This document shows positions 45,282 to 58,709 of a stretch of 64,000 nucleotides of DNA, piece after piece. Position 1 is the stretch's first letter. Every line of letters starts with the position of its first letter. The stretch lies in the NCBI GenBank assembly GCA_949592205.1, contig CATIUR010000003.1, forward strand, positions 148,737,259 to 148,801,258. Reading direction: 5' to 3'. Origin of the DNA: Helichrysum umbraculigerum (Eukaryota; Streptophyta; Magnoliopsida; Asterales; Asteraceae). The notes beneath the pieces are model-generated. The model saw only the letters and a list, made by a program, of their open reading frames with translations. It did no database searches and was not told the DNA's origin. Position numbers and translations under genes: made by a program.

Positions 45282-47823
45282 TGTGACAACCATCACAAAA
45301 CCGTAACCGTAACTTAAACATTGAAACTCATTCTCGTGTTATGACTCATCACATGGATTTCTTTACATCGAAGTCCTCGTTTTCAAAGATCAAATCCAAC
45401 ACAAAAAGAATCATCGCAGTCGGATGTGTAACGAAAAAGATACAAGGCAAAACGTAAACACGTTCATAATTTTGAAACTTAAGAGAACGTGCGAGGTATG
45501 ATAAATAAAATATAATGATAAGTAATTTATAAATAATAAGAATATTAGTAATTGTAATACAATAATAATAAGCTAAGTAAAAACATATCACACATTAAAA
45601 AGATAAAAGCTGAATTTTCTGCGAAGTTTCACGGTTTGGGCCATAACTCTCTCATCCGGGCTCCAAATTACTTGAATCCAAAGCCCATGATCTCTAAAAT
45701 CCTTGGGCTGCAATATATTCAGATTTCATCCCATAATGCCATGGAAAATTCGGCCTAGGCTTGTATTAGGGAGCAAGGAAGATTTTCTCAAATCATATAT
45801 GTTCACAATATGTTTTTCATTAAAACTCTCTCAAAACCCTAGAAACGACCCCCTCTCTATTTTGCAGCCATTTTTCCCTCCCAAACAGCATCAAATCAAA
45901 GGGTTTGATAATCTATTCAAGTCTAGCAAACGTTATTGTTTTCGTTTCAGTTTCGTTGGTAAGTTTTCGACATTCGATTCGATCATATGATAGCTATTCG
46001 TATAAAATCGTAAACTAACATTATTTAATTCTTTATAAATTCCAAACCTGATCTAGATGTAATCACGAGTTGATGTTATGATCTGACCTTAGTTAAAGAC
46101 ATAATCCGTAAACCCTAGTTTATGCGAATGAATTTTGATTTTTGATTGAATTGTTGCAGCCGACTTCAGAGGCCGTTTTGACCCTTTTAGAATCGTTTTT
46201 CGGCTTCAGTCAAAACTAGAAAGTTGTAGATCTCAATGTTTTACTTAAACTCTCAAGGTTTTGGCCTCTGAAACTAGACAGATTATTTTATAAAAATTAT
46301 TCAGTAAACTGATGAAGTGTATGATAAATTTTCGGAAAACTTTGGTTAGTTTGAATTGAATGGATTAATTACTTTCTGATTACTTTGAGATCTTTAAATT
46401 ATGTTAAAACATGAACTTTTCTGTATGAAACTTATATTTTCATAATCTTAAATTTTATTAATTAAATGAATTTAATTAAATGTATTAGTTAAATTAATAT
46501 GTTTTAAAATCTAAATTGTTTAAATTGTAATATTGTTTTCTTAATTCTTTTAAATTAACATTTTCATGAGTGATGTCTATATAGCATGGTTTATAAAATA
46601 TTTTCTAAGTTTAGGTTAGATATGGAATCTTGATAACGGGTTGGTGAATGGTTATGAAAGAATTGAATTGGAACGGTTATCACTAGTAATGTGTAGACAT
46701 AAGCTTGAGTAACTATAAGACTTAGTTCATTGGGAATTTGTGGGAAATATATCATACGGATACAAACATGAGACGGACATAAACATATAGGAACCCTTGA
46801 CTCGACTCGTGTACATAATTCTTGAGATACATAACTTATGAACGTTTCACCTAAATATTATAGGTAGCTCATATTTCACTATGGCTTGTGTGTGATACTT
46901 ACTTTGCTTTAAGCTGCTATTCAGGTGAGTTTTCGTGGCCCCGTTTTCATTTACATATTTTACATTGGGGGAAAAATATGCTCACATGTTTTATCAACTA
47001 TTTTATGCTGTGAATGTATTCATTTCTATTTTCGGACATATGCTTTAAATGTGTGACACTATGTGACTTATGTGCTTTTGGTTGTTGCTTACATTCGGTT
47101 TTACTTCTTTGTGGAGTAATTACCGTGCATTGAGACATATTGGTTTACATTCGGTTTTACTTCTTTGCGGAGTAATTACCATGCATCGAGACATATTGGT
47201 TTACATTCGGTTTTACTTCTTTGCGGAGTAATTACCGTGCACTGAGATTTGTTGCGTACAGTCGGCTTTATTTCCTTGTGGGGTATTTGCCGTGCATTGA
47301 GACTTGTTGGTTTACATTCGGTTTTACTTCTTCGCGGAGTGATTACCGTGCATTTGAGACAGATTGGTTACATTATTTCACATATGTGTATATTTTATTG
47401 CATTGTCCTAACTTATTATCATCACAGCAAAATGTTTATTTTCCTGGTGTCTGCTTTCAAACCTACGAAACTCACCAACATACGTGTTGACGTTTTTGAG
47501 CATATCTTTTCAGGTAATCAGAATAATGACTAAGGAGCTTGAGACTTAGTGGATTTAGCGAGACTTCTAGGCTGCATTTGAGATTTGGATGATTGAATGT
47601 TGATCATATACAATTATACTTAGTGGTGACATGACAATTGGATTCTTATGTATTGATGACTATGTATTCGGGTTAATGATTGACCACAGCACAAGTCGCC
47701 CTTGTGTTGAGTGATATCATGACACGTTGTTGAATTGCATTTACTGTTGTACTATTATATCAATGTGTTATGATCTAGTCGCGCATCGTATCCCGTTGTT
47801 TCCGCTTTAAACGGGGTGTGACA
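45282..47823 (+). repeat. LARD-like 5' LTR
   Basis: 2542 bp. It contains about five tandem copies of a ~56 bp unit (ttcggttttacttctttg and gagtaattaccgtgca) at 47091-47369. Short frames inside are also present in the other LTR and look incidental. Confidence 0.92.
47091..47369 (+). repeat. 56 bp minisatellite in the LARD 5' LTR
   Basis: Five imperfect direct copies. The fourth is the most diverged (cagtcggctttatttcc). The same five copies are seen in the 3' LTR at about 56535-56815. Confidence 0.92.
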
Positions 47824-47826
47824 GAT

Positions 47827-47840
47827 TGGTATCAGAGCCA
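47827..47840 (+). promoter_or_regulatory. LARD primer binding site
   Basis: Reads tggtatcagagcca three bases after the LTR end, complementary to initiator Met-tRNA. Confidence 0.88.
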
Positions 47841-50800
47841 TTGTTCATAGAGAACTAGATGGAATACTCGACCTAGACTATAAACTAGGAACCTTCATAT
47901 AGTTTACATACTAGGAACTATGTGTGCATAAATCTACGTGTATCTATTTGCTCATAACATTGACTATCGATCTCATTCATATTAAATCACTGCACATCCT
48001 GCCGTGTATACTCTTTCCTTCCCTTAATCAAATTTCGCCCTCAAAATTTACTACTATGAATTATATACTAATTAACATATACTCAATATACATTGTGACA
48101 TAAAATGCTAGTAGTGAGGAAATTAATTGAGGATATATTTAGAATACGGGGGCCCACGTATTGTAAATATATCCTACGTTAGTGAGTCACGTGACCATGT
48201 TGTATGAATCGATGTTTGAATATCAAAAGCAATAGAACTTGAAATCAAGAATCCTTCCAATGAACAGTAAATAACCATGGGGCTTATATGCTACTTGGGT
48301 ACCAAACGATTCAAATCAAATGAAGAATGTATATCAAATGGAATTATGACATCATAAGGTGAGATAATCTCGGGTTACATAAAAACGAGCATCTGTGTGA
48401 GCACGATGTTCACACTTTTGAGGGAATAAAAAAGGAAATAATTAGAAAATATTTTAGAACGTTAAGTTCACACTATACTGCACCCGAAACGAATTGGATA
48501 AATCGAATTGAGTACCATATGCGATGTCCTTTCTTACATGGTACGCCAAACGTTGATTTAAAATGATAGAATACGAGAAAACTGAATAAATTTTCTAGGG
48601 GAAGAATGATGAAATTAAATAAACACTGACAAGTAGATATCTCATTTTCTTCCCTAACTTATGTAGAGGATATTCACATATCTAAAACACTTATAAAGCG
48701 ATTCCTGTTTAGCTTTAAACCATACCCATGTCCTAGGAAAAACCCCCAAAATGCCCTTTTCAGTAAAAAGTCAAATGTCTCAATTTTGATTCGATCAAAG
48801 GAAATCACTATATTATCCCGATCGAATTTTATTCCACATTCCATCTGAGGTTTCCAACAATTCTACTCCCTACTAACAATCTATTATTCCCTTTGTATAA
48901 AAATCAAATTTCACTTTATTTGCTCTATAAGGTACAAAATCAATAAAGAACACTTAGAATTACTTTCAATCTCTATGCAATTGACACGCACCACCAATAC
49001 CATCATTGCCGTTATTGCTTTTACCGTTGCATTGATCAGGTCATGCGCTAATGCTAATTTATACAAACCCTACTTAGAATCTTCTTAGTTAATCTCCTAA
49101 AATTTTAAGCTTTATCACACTTGACTTCCCGTTTGAGTTTATTAAGTAACCTACAAAATTTGCAATTGATGCCCCCCTTACATAACTATAAAATGATTAT
49201 AATCTTCAATTAAAGATCAAACTGGTTGGTTGGTTTTATATCCCCAACGTGCCCATATAACCGCCCATAATGTTTCAATTATACTCTAAATTTCTATAGT
49301 TATACGGTGCGGAAATCACTCAATGTTAACGCTATTAATCGTAACGATTGAAAGTCAAGATAAAAGATAGTATGATAAGAATTTCTGATTATAAGATACT
49401 ACTATCACATATAACGTATGTTATCAACAATAACATACTAATGAATATCCATGTAAAACTCTATTAAGACATTACTCACTTGGAACAAAAATATTTGGCT
49501 CACTATTTCTCAAATTCTTTAGGCATAATTATGCCTTAACTCGCCTTTGAAAATTCTTACTACGACCACGTACACGTACACTTCATATCATGCAATGATC
49601 TTTTATTCTCTAGTCGGTGATACATTTACCTATTGGGTTGTTTTTAATCCTCACAACGAAATTATCAATTCCCATCAGCAAGTTAGCCTGATATTCGTTA
49701 CCTTTTGGACATACCTTTAGTTCTCCGCATTGACTTACAAATCTATCTCTATATGTTGAAAGCTATAATTCCCCATATTTAATTAAGACATAAATAAATT
49801 TGACCATTCGTAACATATATTCTAACCTTGGTTCTAAACTGTTTCGACTACGAATGCTAAAAGAACTTAAATTCAATCTAAGACACAACTGCGCGAATTT
49901 CCTCCGCCACATAACAATCGTAACTTGGTCCGATCAAACGTATTTCTAAAGGTCATAGTATGAACACAACTCGCTGATGTATTGGTAATCGAAAGCACAG
50001 TTATGACCCTCAAACTCAACCAATTTCTACACTACGTGTTGAAAAGGGTTTGAAATTCTCAAAATAAGGACATGTCTATTTATTAAACTTCTCTCTCAAG
50101 CTAAAACATTCGACCATTCTTAATCAATTAGATTATTAAATGGTGCCTCACAATGCTCTTACTACATTCTTTGGTAACCAAAGTAGATTATATTGTTTTG
50201 AAACTCTCTAAGTTTTGGAACACATAAATTGCGCGTGCATTAATAACTAATAGGATTTTATAAATACATATAAGTTTGTAAAATAAACTGTAATATAAAA
50301 GAAAATATATATATTTTAATTTACACCATCCAATATTAAAAAAATAATAAAGCAAACAACATAATATGATAACCCCCCCATTGCTTTTAATGCTTCATGA
50401 CCAAAATTTTAACACCTTCAAACTTTGTAATGTATTTCACACCTCTATATAATATATCCCTATGCAAACTCTCAAAGGAAAATTTCACTTGTAAGGTTCA
50501 TAGAAAATTGGAGAAGTACCTGGTTGTAACTACACTACGATAGGCTCAAATAACAAGACGGACGTTGATTTCGAGATTGACAAGTAAAACTACTTTCTAG
50601 AAAGATTTGAGGTCAAGAACTTCATCGAGGATAACATTTGGTTACATTTAAATCAAGAGAAACACAAGCCAATGAGCTTTCATAATAATTGAAAGCAAAA
50701 GGTATAAGCTCCCAGACAAAAATACTAAGGAACAAGGGAAAGTCATGAGGAATTCGTTTGTTGGCACGTTAAATAAACTAACGTGTCCGATTCTATATTG

Positions 50801-52070
50801 GGTACTAACCAGGGAATGGTCCAATTCTAATCCGTACAAAATAAGACGAAGGGTCTTAATTATTGTTTCAAAATGTTCAACCAAATAATATGGAAACCTT
50901 ATTAAAGACAATTACAGGGTGAAGATCAAAATACACGCGAGACAAATTGATCGATGGAGAACCAACAAAATATCTAACATAAGGCGTTGGCCTTTAATGC
51001 AAATATGAAACACATAATATCATCGATTAATGTTTTTTTTAGTTCGATTCATTGTTACTCTGCATAGTGGGGGTATATCACTAAGGTTACCATATCGATA
51101 CGACTACTCCAAAACAAAAGAATTGATACTGTTTTCAAACAGAACCGAACTCAAGTTGTTACTCGACATTCAAACGTTACCGAAATAACAATTATACATT
51201 ATATTTCTTTAAACTGATTAACCAATTGTTATAATAAATATCTAAAACACACCCGCACGAGCGAAAGTGGGGATAAACTTGGTGAAAACTTGCTAGAAAT
51301 AATATAAAACAACATGAAGTAACTAATAAACACTACGATTCACGTGGTTTGGCACAACCCTGCCAACATCTGTCGATAAGATTCTTCTTATTGCATATAA
51401 TGAAAGGATTCCGATGCGAGAAAAATGTATACTGTGAGTTTAATCCAAATCCAAGCCCCTTAGATTTTAGAATAAAATCTAAGTGCATACTTACTCACTC
51501 CTTACATAAATAATCTCTTATAACCTCACAAAGAGATACTCTTGTACGTATGAACTCATCTTTCTTTGGTAATATTGTGGTTTGATTTCTCATGTCAACC
51601 CAAACCTTGTATGTATTATTATTACTTCCACTTGTAAATTTACAAATGGAATCAATAACCAAAACACATCATTGACTTAACGAACTGCTCGTTTTTGTGA
51701 AAAACCAAAATCCATCGTTTGTTCGAACAAGACCCACAATCTATAAGTTATCTATCCTTCCAAGCAAATAATCCAACTACAAAGTCTAGTTTATGTGAGC
51801 AACCAATATGGACCACCGTGCGACACAAATAAAATTCGATAAATCAATGTATGTACAAAACCATGGGAATTAACCACATGACGGGTACGAAATGCATACC
51901 CCACATATTAATATCGTCACCTCCAACACCATACTACCTTTTTAGTAAGAACTCCTTACTATCTCTAGTTAACAAAATAATTTTTCATCTTCGAAACTCT
52001 TATGTGAAACAAATCTAAAATCTTCAAGGTTGTTAGTATTAGCTCCACTGAATTTCGGGACGAAATTCTC
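47841..52070 (+). other. Noncoding interior of the LARD-like element
   Basis: About 4.2 kb without any frame resembling gag, protease, reverse transcriptase or integrase. The longest frame is 87 codons and antisense. The last bases before the polypurine tract contain tttcgggacgaaatt, the same palindromic-style motif that precedes the polypurine tract of the chromovirus at 23000. Confidence 0.82.
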
Positions 52071-52085
52071 CTAACGGGAGGATAC
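52071..52085 (+). promoter_or_regulatory. LARD polypurine tract
   Basis: The purine-rich stretch (aacgggaggatac) directly precedes the 3' LTR start tgtgacaacc at 52086. Confidence 0.75.
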
Positions 52086-52160
52086 TGTGACAACCATCAC
52101 AAAACCGTAACCGTAACTATAACTTAAACGTTGAAACTCATTCTCGTGTTAGGACTCATC

Positions 52161-54789
52161 TGTGACACCCGGTCAAAAATGATCCAAAATTTGGTCCAAA
52201 TTTAAACTTTAATATTTGTACTCGGTACTAACTAAACCAAAAGTATTTCGAATATTATATATAACTCAAAATGATTATATAATAATCGTATATATACGAA
52301 TCTAACAGAACACATAAACTTAAAATGGATGTTAGTACAAAACATTTTTAGTTAAAATATTATTGTTAAAAATAATATTTATTTACTCGAATACAATTTA
52401 AATACATTCTGTTTTATTTAAAAATGTATTTCTATTTAGTTGAGACCACTCAAAAACCAGTTATATTTTTACAACTCGGGTAAATTATTTTTATAAAATA
52501 CTTCAATTAAAAACATATACGATTTCAAAATTTGAGATTTATCATTTAAAGATATTATACTACATTACGATCGGGTACAAAAATACAGGCTTATTGTACT
52601 GCAAATTGAGGACAAAGCCCCAACTCTTTCCCCTTTTTTTCTGGATCTGGTCGTAGACCCCAGACCAAAATTTTCACTAACTCCTTTCTTTTTTTTATCT
52701 TGTTTCCATTTTTGTATTATTTCACACAAACACATAATATCTATATCTATATCTATCTGTCGATCTCCTCTCTTTTTTTGTTTCTTCTTCAACAAGATTT
52801 AACAACAACAACTAAGAGCAACACAAGTATAATCATCATCATATTCATTGATCATCATCATCTATCATCTCTTTCTCGGCTCATCTATACCACCGAGCAC
52901 CACCGACCACCAACCATCTTCGACAAAAATAACCACATGATCGGCAGCAGCTGGAGCAGAATAATACTATCATCATCATCGTCATTTCATCATCATCTTT
53001 CTCCTCCCTCTCGGCACCATAACCACCGGACACCATCACCATTATTTCGAAATAATCAAGTTACAACAACAACAACACCACCTTCGGTAGCAACAGCAGG
53101 TCATAATCAACACCATCGTTATCATTATCATCTCGACATCATCATCCTCGGTCATCGATTTCATCCGTGAGCAACACCTTTTTCTTTTAAGTTTGAAATT
53201 GTAAATCTTGTATAATCATGTACTAGTGCTTAATCGATTATTATGCTCGAAATCTAGGATTAGAACTTGGTTTTGTGAATTGATTGCGTGATTCTTGGCC
53301 GGAAAACACAAAAGAAATCAGCGGGTCGAAGACAACCCGGTCGGATCTTTTTGACCCGATTGTCACCAAGCGTCGCTAATCTTTCAGCGACACTTCATAA
53401 GTGTTGCTAACTGCCCAGTGACACAAAAATAAGCCATCTGCGACACTTCCTCAAGTGTCGCTAAAAACCGAAAATAACTAAAAATAATTGTCGCTAAAAT
53501 GCTAAAAATCTATATTTTCATATTTAATGAGTGTCACCTAAAATGGGGTTTTTAGTAAAAATTATTATTATTATTATTATTATTTTTTTTTTTTTTTTTT
53601 TTTGAAAAGTTCTAAATTTATAAATCGCAAATATACTTTTACAATACGATACGATAACAATATGAAGTATTTTTATACGAAAACAAACGATGCTATTTTT
53701 ATACGAAACGAACAAAATTATGTTTTTAGAATATAATTTTAATACGTCACCAACGGACTTACACATTTACAAACTTAAACACAAATACAATTGGAATGCT
53801 TTGAGCATAAATTAAACGAGTAAACATTAACAGGGATGGTTTAATTAGAACATCAAATTACTTATACGATATTGCGTGTTTAGGGTACTAGGAGTTTCTA
53901 TTGGAACATCACGCGCGTTTAGGAATGCTAGCACCCGAAGGTGAGTCTCACGGCCCCTTTTTACTGTTTTACTGTTTTGGGGGAGATGCATTACTTATTT
54001 TACTCGAACACATGTACTTACTTACTTGATTTACTTACTGATTTACTGGTATATCGATTGCATGGGTTTTACTTAATCCAATGAAGTCCCTTTAATCATA
54101 GTTGTTAGTTATGGACTTAAGCGTGAGTTTTAGTATATGGATCCATATGGGACTGACAATCCCCGCTCAGGGTGGTAGCGCCACCACGAACCGTTACTCG
54201 TATAAACATGTGTTTTCTACTCGTTTCATATGAATGTTTTTGGATTAGCATTCACGAGGGAAATTAATTACGTACGTTAAGCTTCGACTATGATGGCTCA
54301 TGGCAAGATAGACCGACCCCACTACAACTGTGAAATACTTACTTACCTAATTACCTGTGTGTAATTGATACTTACCTGCCTAATTACTTGTGTGTAATTG
54401 AACTTACTTACCTAATTACTTATGTGTAATTGAACCTACTTACTGAATTACCATTGTGTAATTGTTACTACTTACTGAATTACCGTTGTGTAATTATTAC
54501 TTATTTACCCTATTACATTGTGTAATTGTGGCGTACTGCTATACATACTCGTGACCAGAATTACTTACTAAATTGTGCTAAACTTTCTACTACTACTTAC
54601 TACAAACCTGTGAGATTCACCAACCTTTTGGTTGACGCTTTTAGTAATGCATTCTCAGGTACACAACTTCAATAGGATTGGTCTTCAGGATCCTAGCTTG
54701 ATGTGCTCACTATACCTTGTGCGATGATTACCTGATTAGTCACGCCCCGACCCGAATCGCTTCCGCAACATAAATTTCGGGGTGTGACA
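52161..54789 (+). mobile_element. Solo LTR nested in the LARD 3' LTR
   Basis: It begins TGTGACACCCGG and ends GGGGTGTGACA, with the duplication tcatc at 52156-52160 and 54790-54794. The uninterrupted site is seen in the 5' LTR near 45350. It is related to the solo LTR at 14548-17689, sharing the terminal gccccgacccgaatcgcttccgc block and the gcgacact words. It contains ATC-, ATT- and T-rich simple repeats (52830-53160, 53560-53605) and a tandem unit array at 54335-54530. Confidence 0.92.
54335..54530 (+). repeat. Minisatellite in the nested solo LTR
   Basis: About six units of some 30-37 bp built on 'acttacctaattac.tgtgtaattg'. Confidence 0.85.
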
Positions 54790-57274
54790 TCATCACATGG
54801 ATTTCTTTACATCAAAGTCCTCATTTTCAAAGATCAAATCCAACGCAAAAAGAATCATCGTAGTCGGATGTGTAACGAAAAAGATACAAGGCAAAACGTA
54901 AACGCGTTCATAATTTTGAAACTTAAGAGAACGTGCGAGGTATGATAAATAAAATATAATGATAAGTAATTTATAAATAATAAGAATATTAGTAATTGTA
55001 ATACAATAATAATAAGCTAAGTAAAAACATATCACACATTAAAAAGATAAAAGCTGAATTTTCTGCGAAGTTTCACGGTTTGGGCCATAACTCTCTCATC
55101 CGGGCTCCAAATTACTTGAATCCAAAGCCCATGATCTCTAAAATCCTTGGGCTACAATATATCCGGATTTCGTCCCATAATGCCATGGAAAATTCGGCCT
55201 AGGATTGTATTAGGGAGCAAGGAAGATTTTCTCAAAATTAATCATATATGTTCACAATATATTTTTCATTAAAACTCTCTCAAAACCCTAGAAACGACCC
55301 CCTCACTCTTTTGCAGCCATTTTTACTCCCAAAAAAATCAAATCAAAGGGTTTGATAATCTATTCAAGTCTAGCAAACGTTATTGTTTTCGTTTCGGTTT
55401 CATTGGTAAGTTTTCGACATTCGATTCGATCATTTGATAGCTATTCGTATAAAATCATAAACTAACATTATTTAATTCTTTATAAATTCCAGACCTGATC
55501 TAGATGTAATCACGAGTTGATGTTATGATTTTACCTTAGTTAAAGACATAATCCGAAAACCTTAGTTTATGCGAATGAATTTTGATTTTTGATTGAATTG
55601 TTAGAGCCGACTTCAGAGGCCGTTTTGACCCTTTTAGAATCGTTTTTAGGATTCAGCCGAAACTAGAAAATTGTAGATCTCAATGTTTTACTTAAACTCT
55701 TAAGGTTTCGGCCTTTGAAACTAAGCAGATTATTTTATAAAAATTATTCAGTAAACTGATGAAGTGTATTATAAATTTTCGGAAAACTTTGGTTAGTTTG
55801 AATTGAATGGATTAATTACTTTCTGATTACTTTGAGATCTTTAAATTATGTTAAAACATGAACTTTTCTTTATGAAACTTATATTTTTATAATCTTAAAT
55901 TTAATTAATTAAATGAATTTAATTAAATGTATTAGTTAAATTAATATGTTTTAAAATCTAAATTGTTTAAATTGTAATATTGTTTTCTTAATTCTTTAAA
56001 TTAACATTTTCATGAGTGATGTCTATATAGCATGGTTTATAAAATATTTTCTACGTTTAGGTTAGATAAGGAATCTTGATAACGGGTTGGTGAATGGTTA
56101 TGAAAGAATTGAATTGGAACGGTTATCCCTAGTAATATGTAGACATAAGCTTGAGTAACTATAGGACTTAGTTCATTGGGAATTTGTGGGAAATATATCA
56201 TACAGATATAAACATGAGACGGACATAAACATATACGAACCCTTGACTCGACTCGTATACATAATTCTTGAGATACATAACTTATGAACGTTTCACCTAA
56301 ATATTATAGGTAGCTCATATTTCACTATGGCTTGTGTGTGATACTTACTTTGCTTTAAGCTGCTATTCAGGTGAGTTTTCGTGGCCCCGTTTTCATTTAC
56401 ATATTTTACATTGGGGGAAAAGTATGCTCACATGTTTTATCAACTGTTTTATGCTGTGAATGTATTCATTTCTATTTTCGGACATATGCTTGAAATGTGT
56501 GACACTATGTGACTTATGTGCTTTTGGTTGTTGCTTACATTCGGTTTTACTTCTTTGCGGAGTAATTACCGTGCATTGAGACATATTGGTTTACATTCGG
56601 TTTTACTTCTTTGCGGAGTAATTACCGTGCATCGAGACATATTGGTTTACATTCGGTTTTACTTCTTTGCGGAGTAATTACCGTGCACTGAGATTTGTTG
56701 CGTACAGTCGACTTTATTTCCTTGTGGGGTATTTTCCGTGCATTGAGACTTGTTGGTTTACATTCGGTTTTACTTCTTCGCAGAGTGATTACCGTGCATT
56801 TGAGACAGATTGGTTACATTATTTCACATATGTGTATATTTCATTGCATTGTCCTAACTTATTATCATCACAGCAAAATGTTTATTTTCCTGGTGTCTGG
56901 TTTCAAACCTACAAAACTCACCAACATACGTGTTGACGTTTTTGAGCATATCTTTTCAGGTAATCAGAATAATGACTAAGGAGCTTGAGACTTAGTGGAT
57001 TTAGCGAGACTTCTAGGCTGCATTTGAGACTTGGATGATTGAATGTTGATCATATACAATTATACTTAGTAGTGACATGACAATTGGATTCTTATGTATT
57101 GATGACTATGTATTCGGGTTAATGATTGACCATGACACAAGTCGCCCTTGTGTTGAGTGATATCATGACACGTTGTTGAATTGCATTTAGTGTTGTTCTA
57201 TTATATCAATGTGTTATTATCTAGTCACGCATCATATCCCGTTGTTTCCGCTTTAGACGGGGTGTGACAAGAAG

Positions 57275-58035
57275 TAACTTGCAGAGAGATATGGGGTGTG
57301 GAGAAGACAATAGTGGGCCCATTCCATTTGTACGTTTACCTTTTACAAACTTTCCTTTTGGTACCTTTATTATTATACAATATACATTTAAACCCTTCAA
57401 TATTCATAATGTAACAATTTATATTTTAAATTTCTATTTTGAATTACTACTTATTAGTTTTACAAATTTACTCGTACTATTTAAAAAATAATAACTCTGA
57501 AACAAAAACTTGATAAGTTTAGTACACTAGTATTAATAAAGAAGGCATATAATACTTTGTTCGGATTTACTGATGTTTAAATATTTTTCTACATTCTTAT
57601 AAGCATTTAGCTTCATAATTACTTGTCTCATTTGTATATTTAAATAAAGTTAGATTTTAGGCTTCAGTTTTGATTTCTTAATAAGGTTGTCGATTTGAAG
57701 AACAAAAGTTCTTTGTAGTTCAAACCAAACCGGCCTTGTATTGTGAACTATTTTATGGATTCGGTTTGAAAGTAATGTTATTTGGTTGGTTTAGAGAGCT
57801 AAAATATTTCAAATAAATTGACCTTTATTTTTACTACGTTATGATACCTTACCTGATGCCCCCCATGAAAAAAATTTCTGGATCCGCCACTTCATAGACA
57901 TTTGGTTATATCTTTCTCTCTGTATATCCTTATTCCTTATCAGTGAGTTGAAGATGCACTCGTCCTAAACGGCATTCAATTGGGAGTTCTAGTTTGACGT
58001 TGGCGATAGCTAGTGTCTTCAAGGGAGATTGTAAG
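57275..58035. other. Remainder of the hAT-like element and flanking noncoding DNA
   Basis: 57275-57892 is the right part of the hAT-like element. Beyond it no gene is seen up to the next MITE. Confidence 0.55.
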
Positions 58036-58644
58036 TAGAGATGGCAATGGATCGGATATGGATCGGGTGACGCTATATCCATATCCATATCCATTTATTT
58101 TTCTTCATCCGCATCCATATCCATATCCATTAAAATGACAAATCATCCATCCACATCCATATCCGATGGATGGAGCGGGTTCATGGATATCCATTGGATA
58201 TTAAAAAAATTGTTAAACATTGTGATAATCTTGACATAATTTGATACAGAATATAGGTAAAACATAGTTTCTAAGGATACGAATCACTTGTTTATTGTTT
58301 TATTTACATGCTCTTAACATATAAAAATAAATGATGATAAATTACGATAGAAAGGTAAATATATTTTGGGGATCTAAAGATATAAGAACAATCCTCTTAA
58401 ATAATTATAATATTATACAGAGTACTATTTATAAGTTCAAAGTGTAAGTACATGTACGCGTATATATGTATTTCGGATGATAATGGGTGCATCCATGGAT
58501 GAGAATTGGTCATCCACATCCAATCCACTAATCATCCACATCCATATCCATATCCGGTATACATCCATTTAGATCGTCCATATCCATCACCGGTGGATCG
58601 GGTGGATGGATATCCACTGAATCGGATGTTGATTGCCATCCCTA
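58036..58644. mobile_element. hAT-type MITE with ATATCC-rich ends
   Basis: The inverted ends TAGAGATGGCAAT and ATTGCCATCCCTA carry the 8 bp duplication attgtaag (58028-58035, 58645-58652). Both subterminal regions are full of 'catatccatatcc' hexamer runs in complementary orientation, allowing a large fold-back. Confidence 0.9.
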
Positions 58645-58709
58645 ATTGTAAGTCATCACTAATATATGACATGTATTGAATGTGGCCATGTGGGTTGATA
58701 GTTACATAG

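Larger units (their letters stand above)
45282..57269 (+). mobile_element. LARD-like nonautonomous LTR retrotransposon
   Basis: The 5' LTR (45282-47823) and 3' LTR (52086-57269, with a nested solo LTR) both start TGTGACAACC and end GGGGTGTGACA. The outer 5 bp duplication is agaag (45277-45281, 57270-57274). A primer site and polypurine tract are in place. The 4.26 kb interior has no gag or pol frame, while the two LTRs remain very similar, so loss of coding capacity predates this insertion. This matches the LARD concept (large retrotransposon derivative), which needs proteins from another element. Confidence 0.88.
52086..57269 (+). repeat. LARD-like 3' LTR, split by a nested solo LTR
   Basis: Parts 52086-52160 and 54790-57269 together match the 5' LTR closely and total about 2.55 kb after removing the nested element and one copy of its duplication. 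Confidence 0.92.
45043..57892. mobile_element. Nonautonomous hAT-like element hosting an LTR element
   Basis: The 5' end CAGGGGCGGATCCA and 3' end TGGATCCGCCACTT are imperfect inverted repeats. The flanks are catagacc (45035-45042) and catagaca (57893-57900), seven of eight bases alike. Subtracting the inserted retroelement leaves about 0.86 kb of noncoding DNA with poly-G/poly-C subterminal runs near both ends. Confidence 0.82.

Noticed and set aside
47221..47533. Pair of ~90-codon frames repeated at 56667-56979
   Set aside because: They fall on the LARD LTR minisatellite and its flank; duplicates are due to the LTRs.
52700..53170. 156-codon frame rich in His, Ser and Ile
   Set aside because: It is translated ATC/CAT simple repeat within a solo LTR and has no protein-family features.
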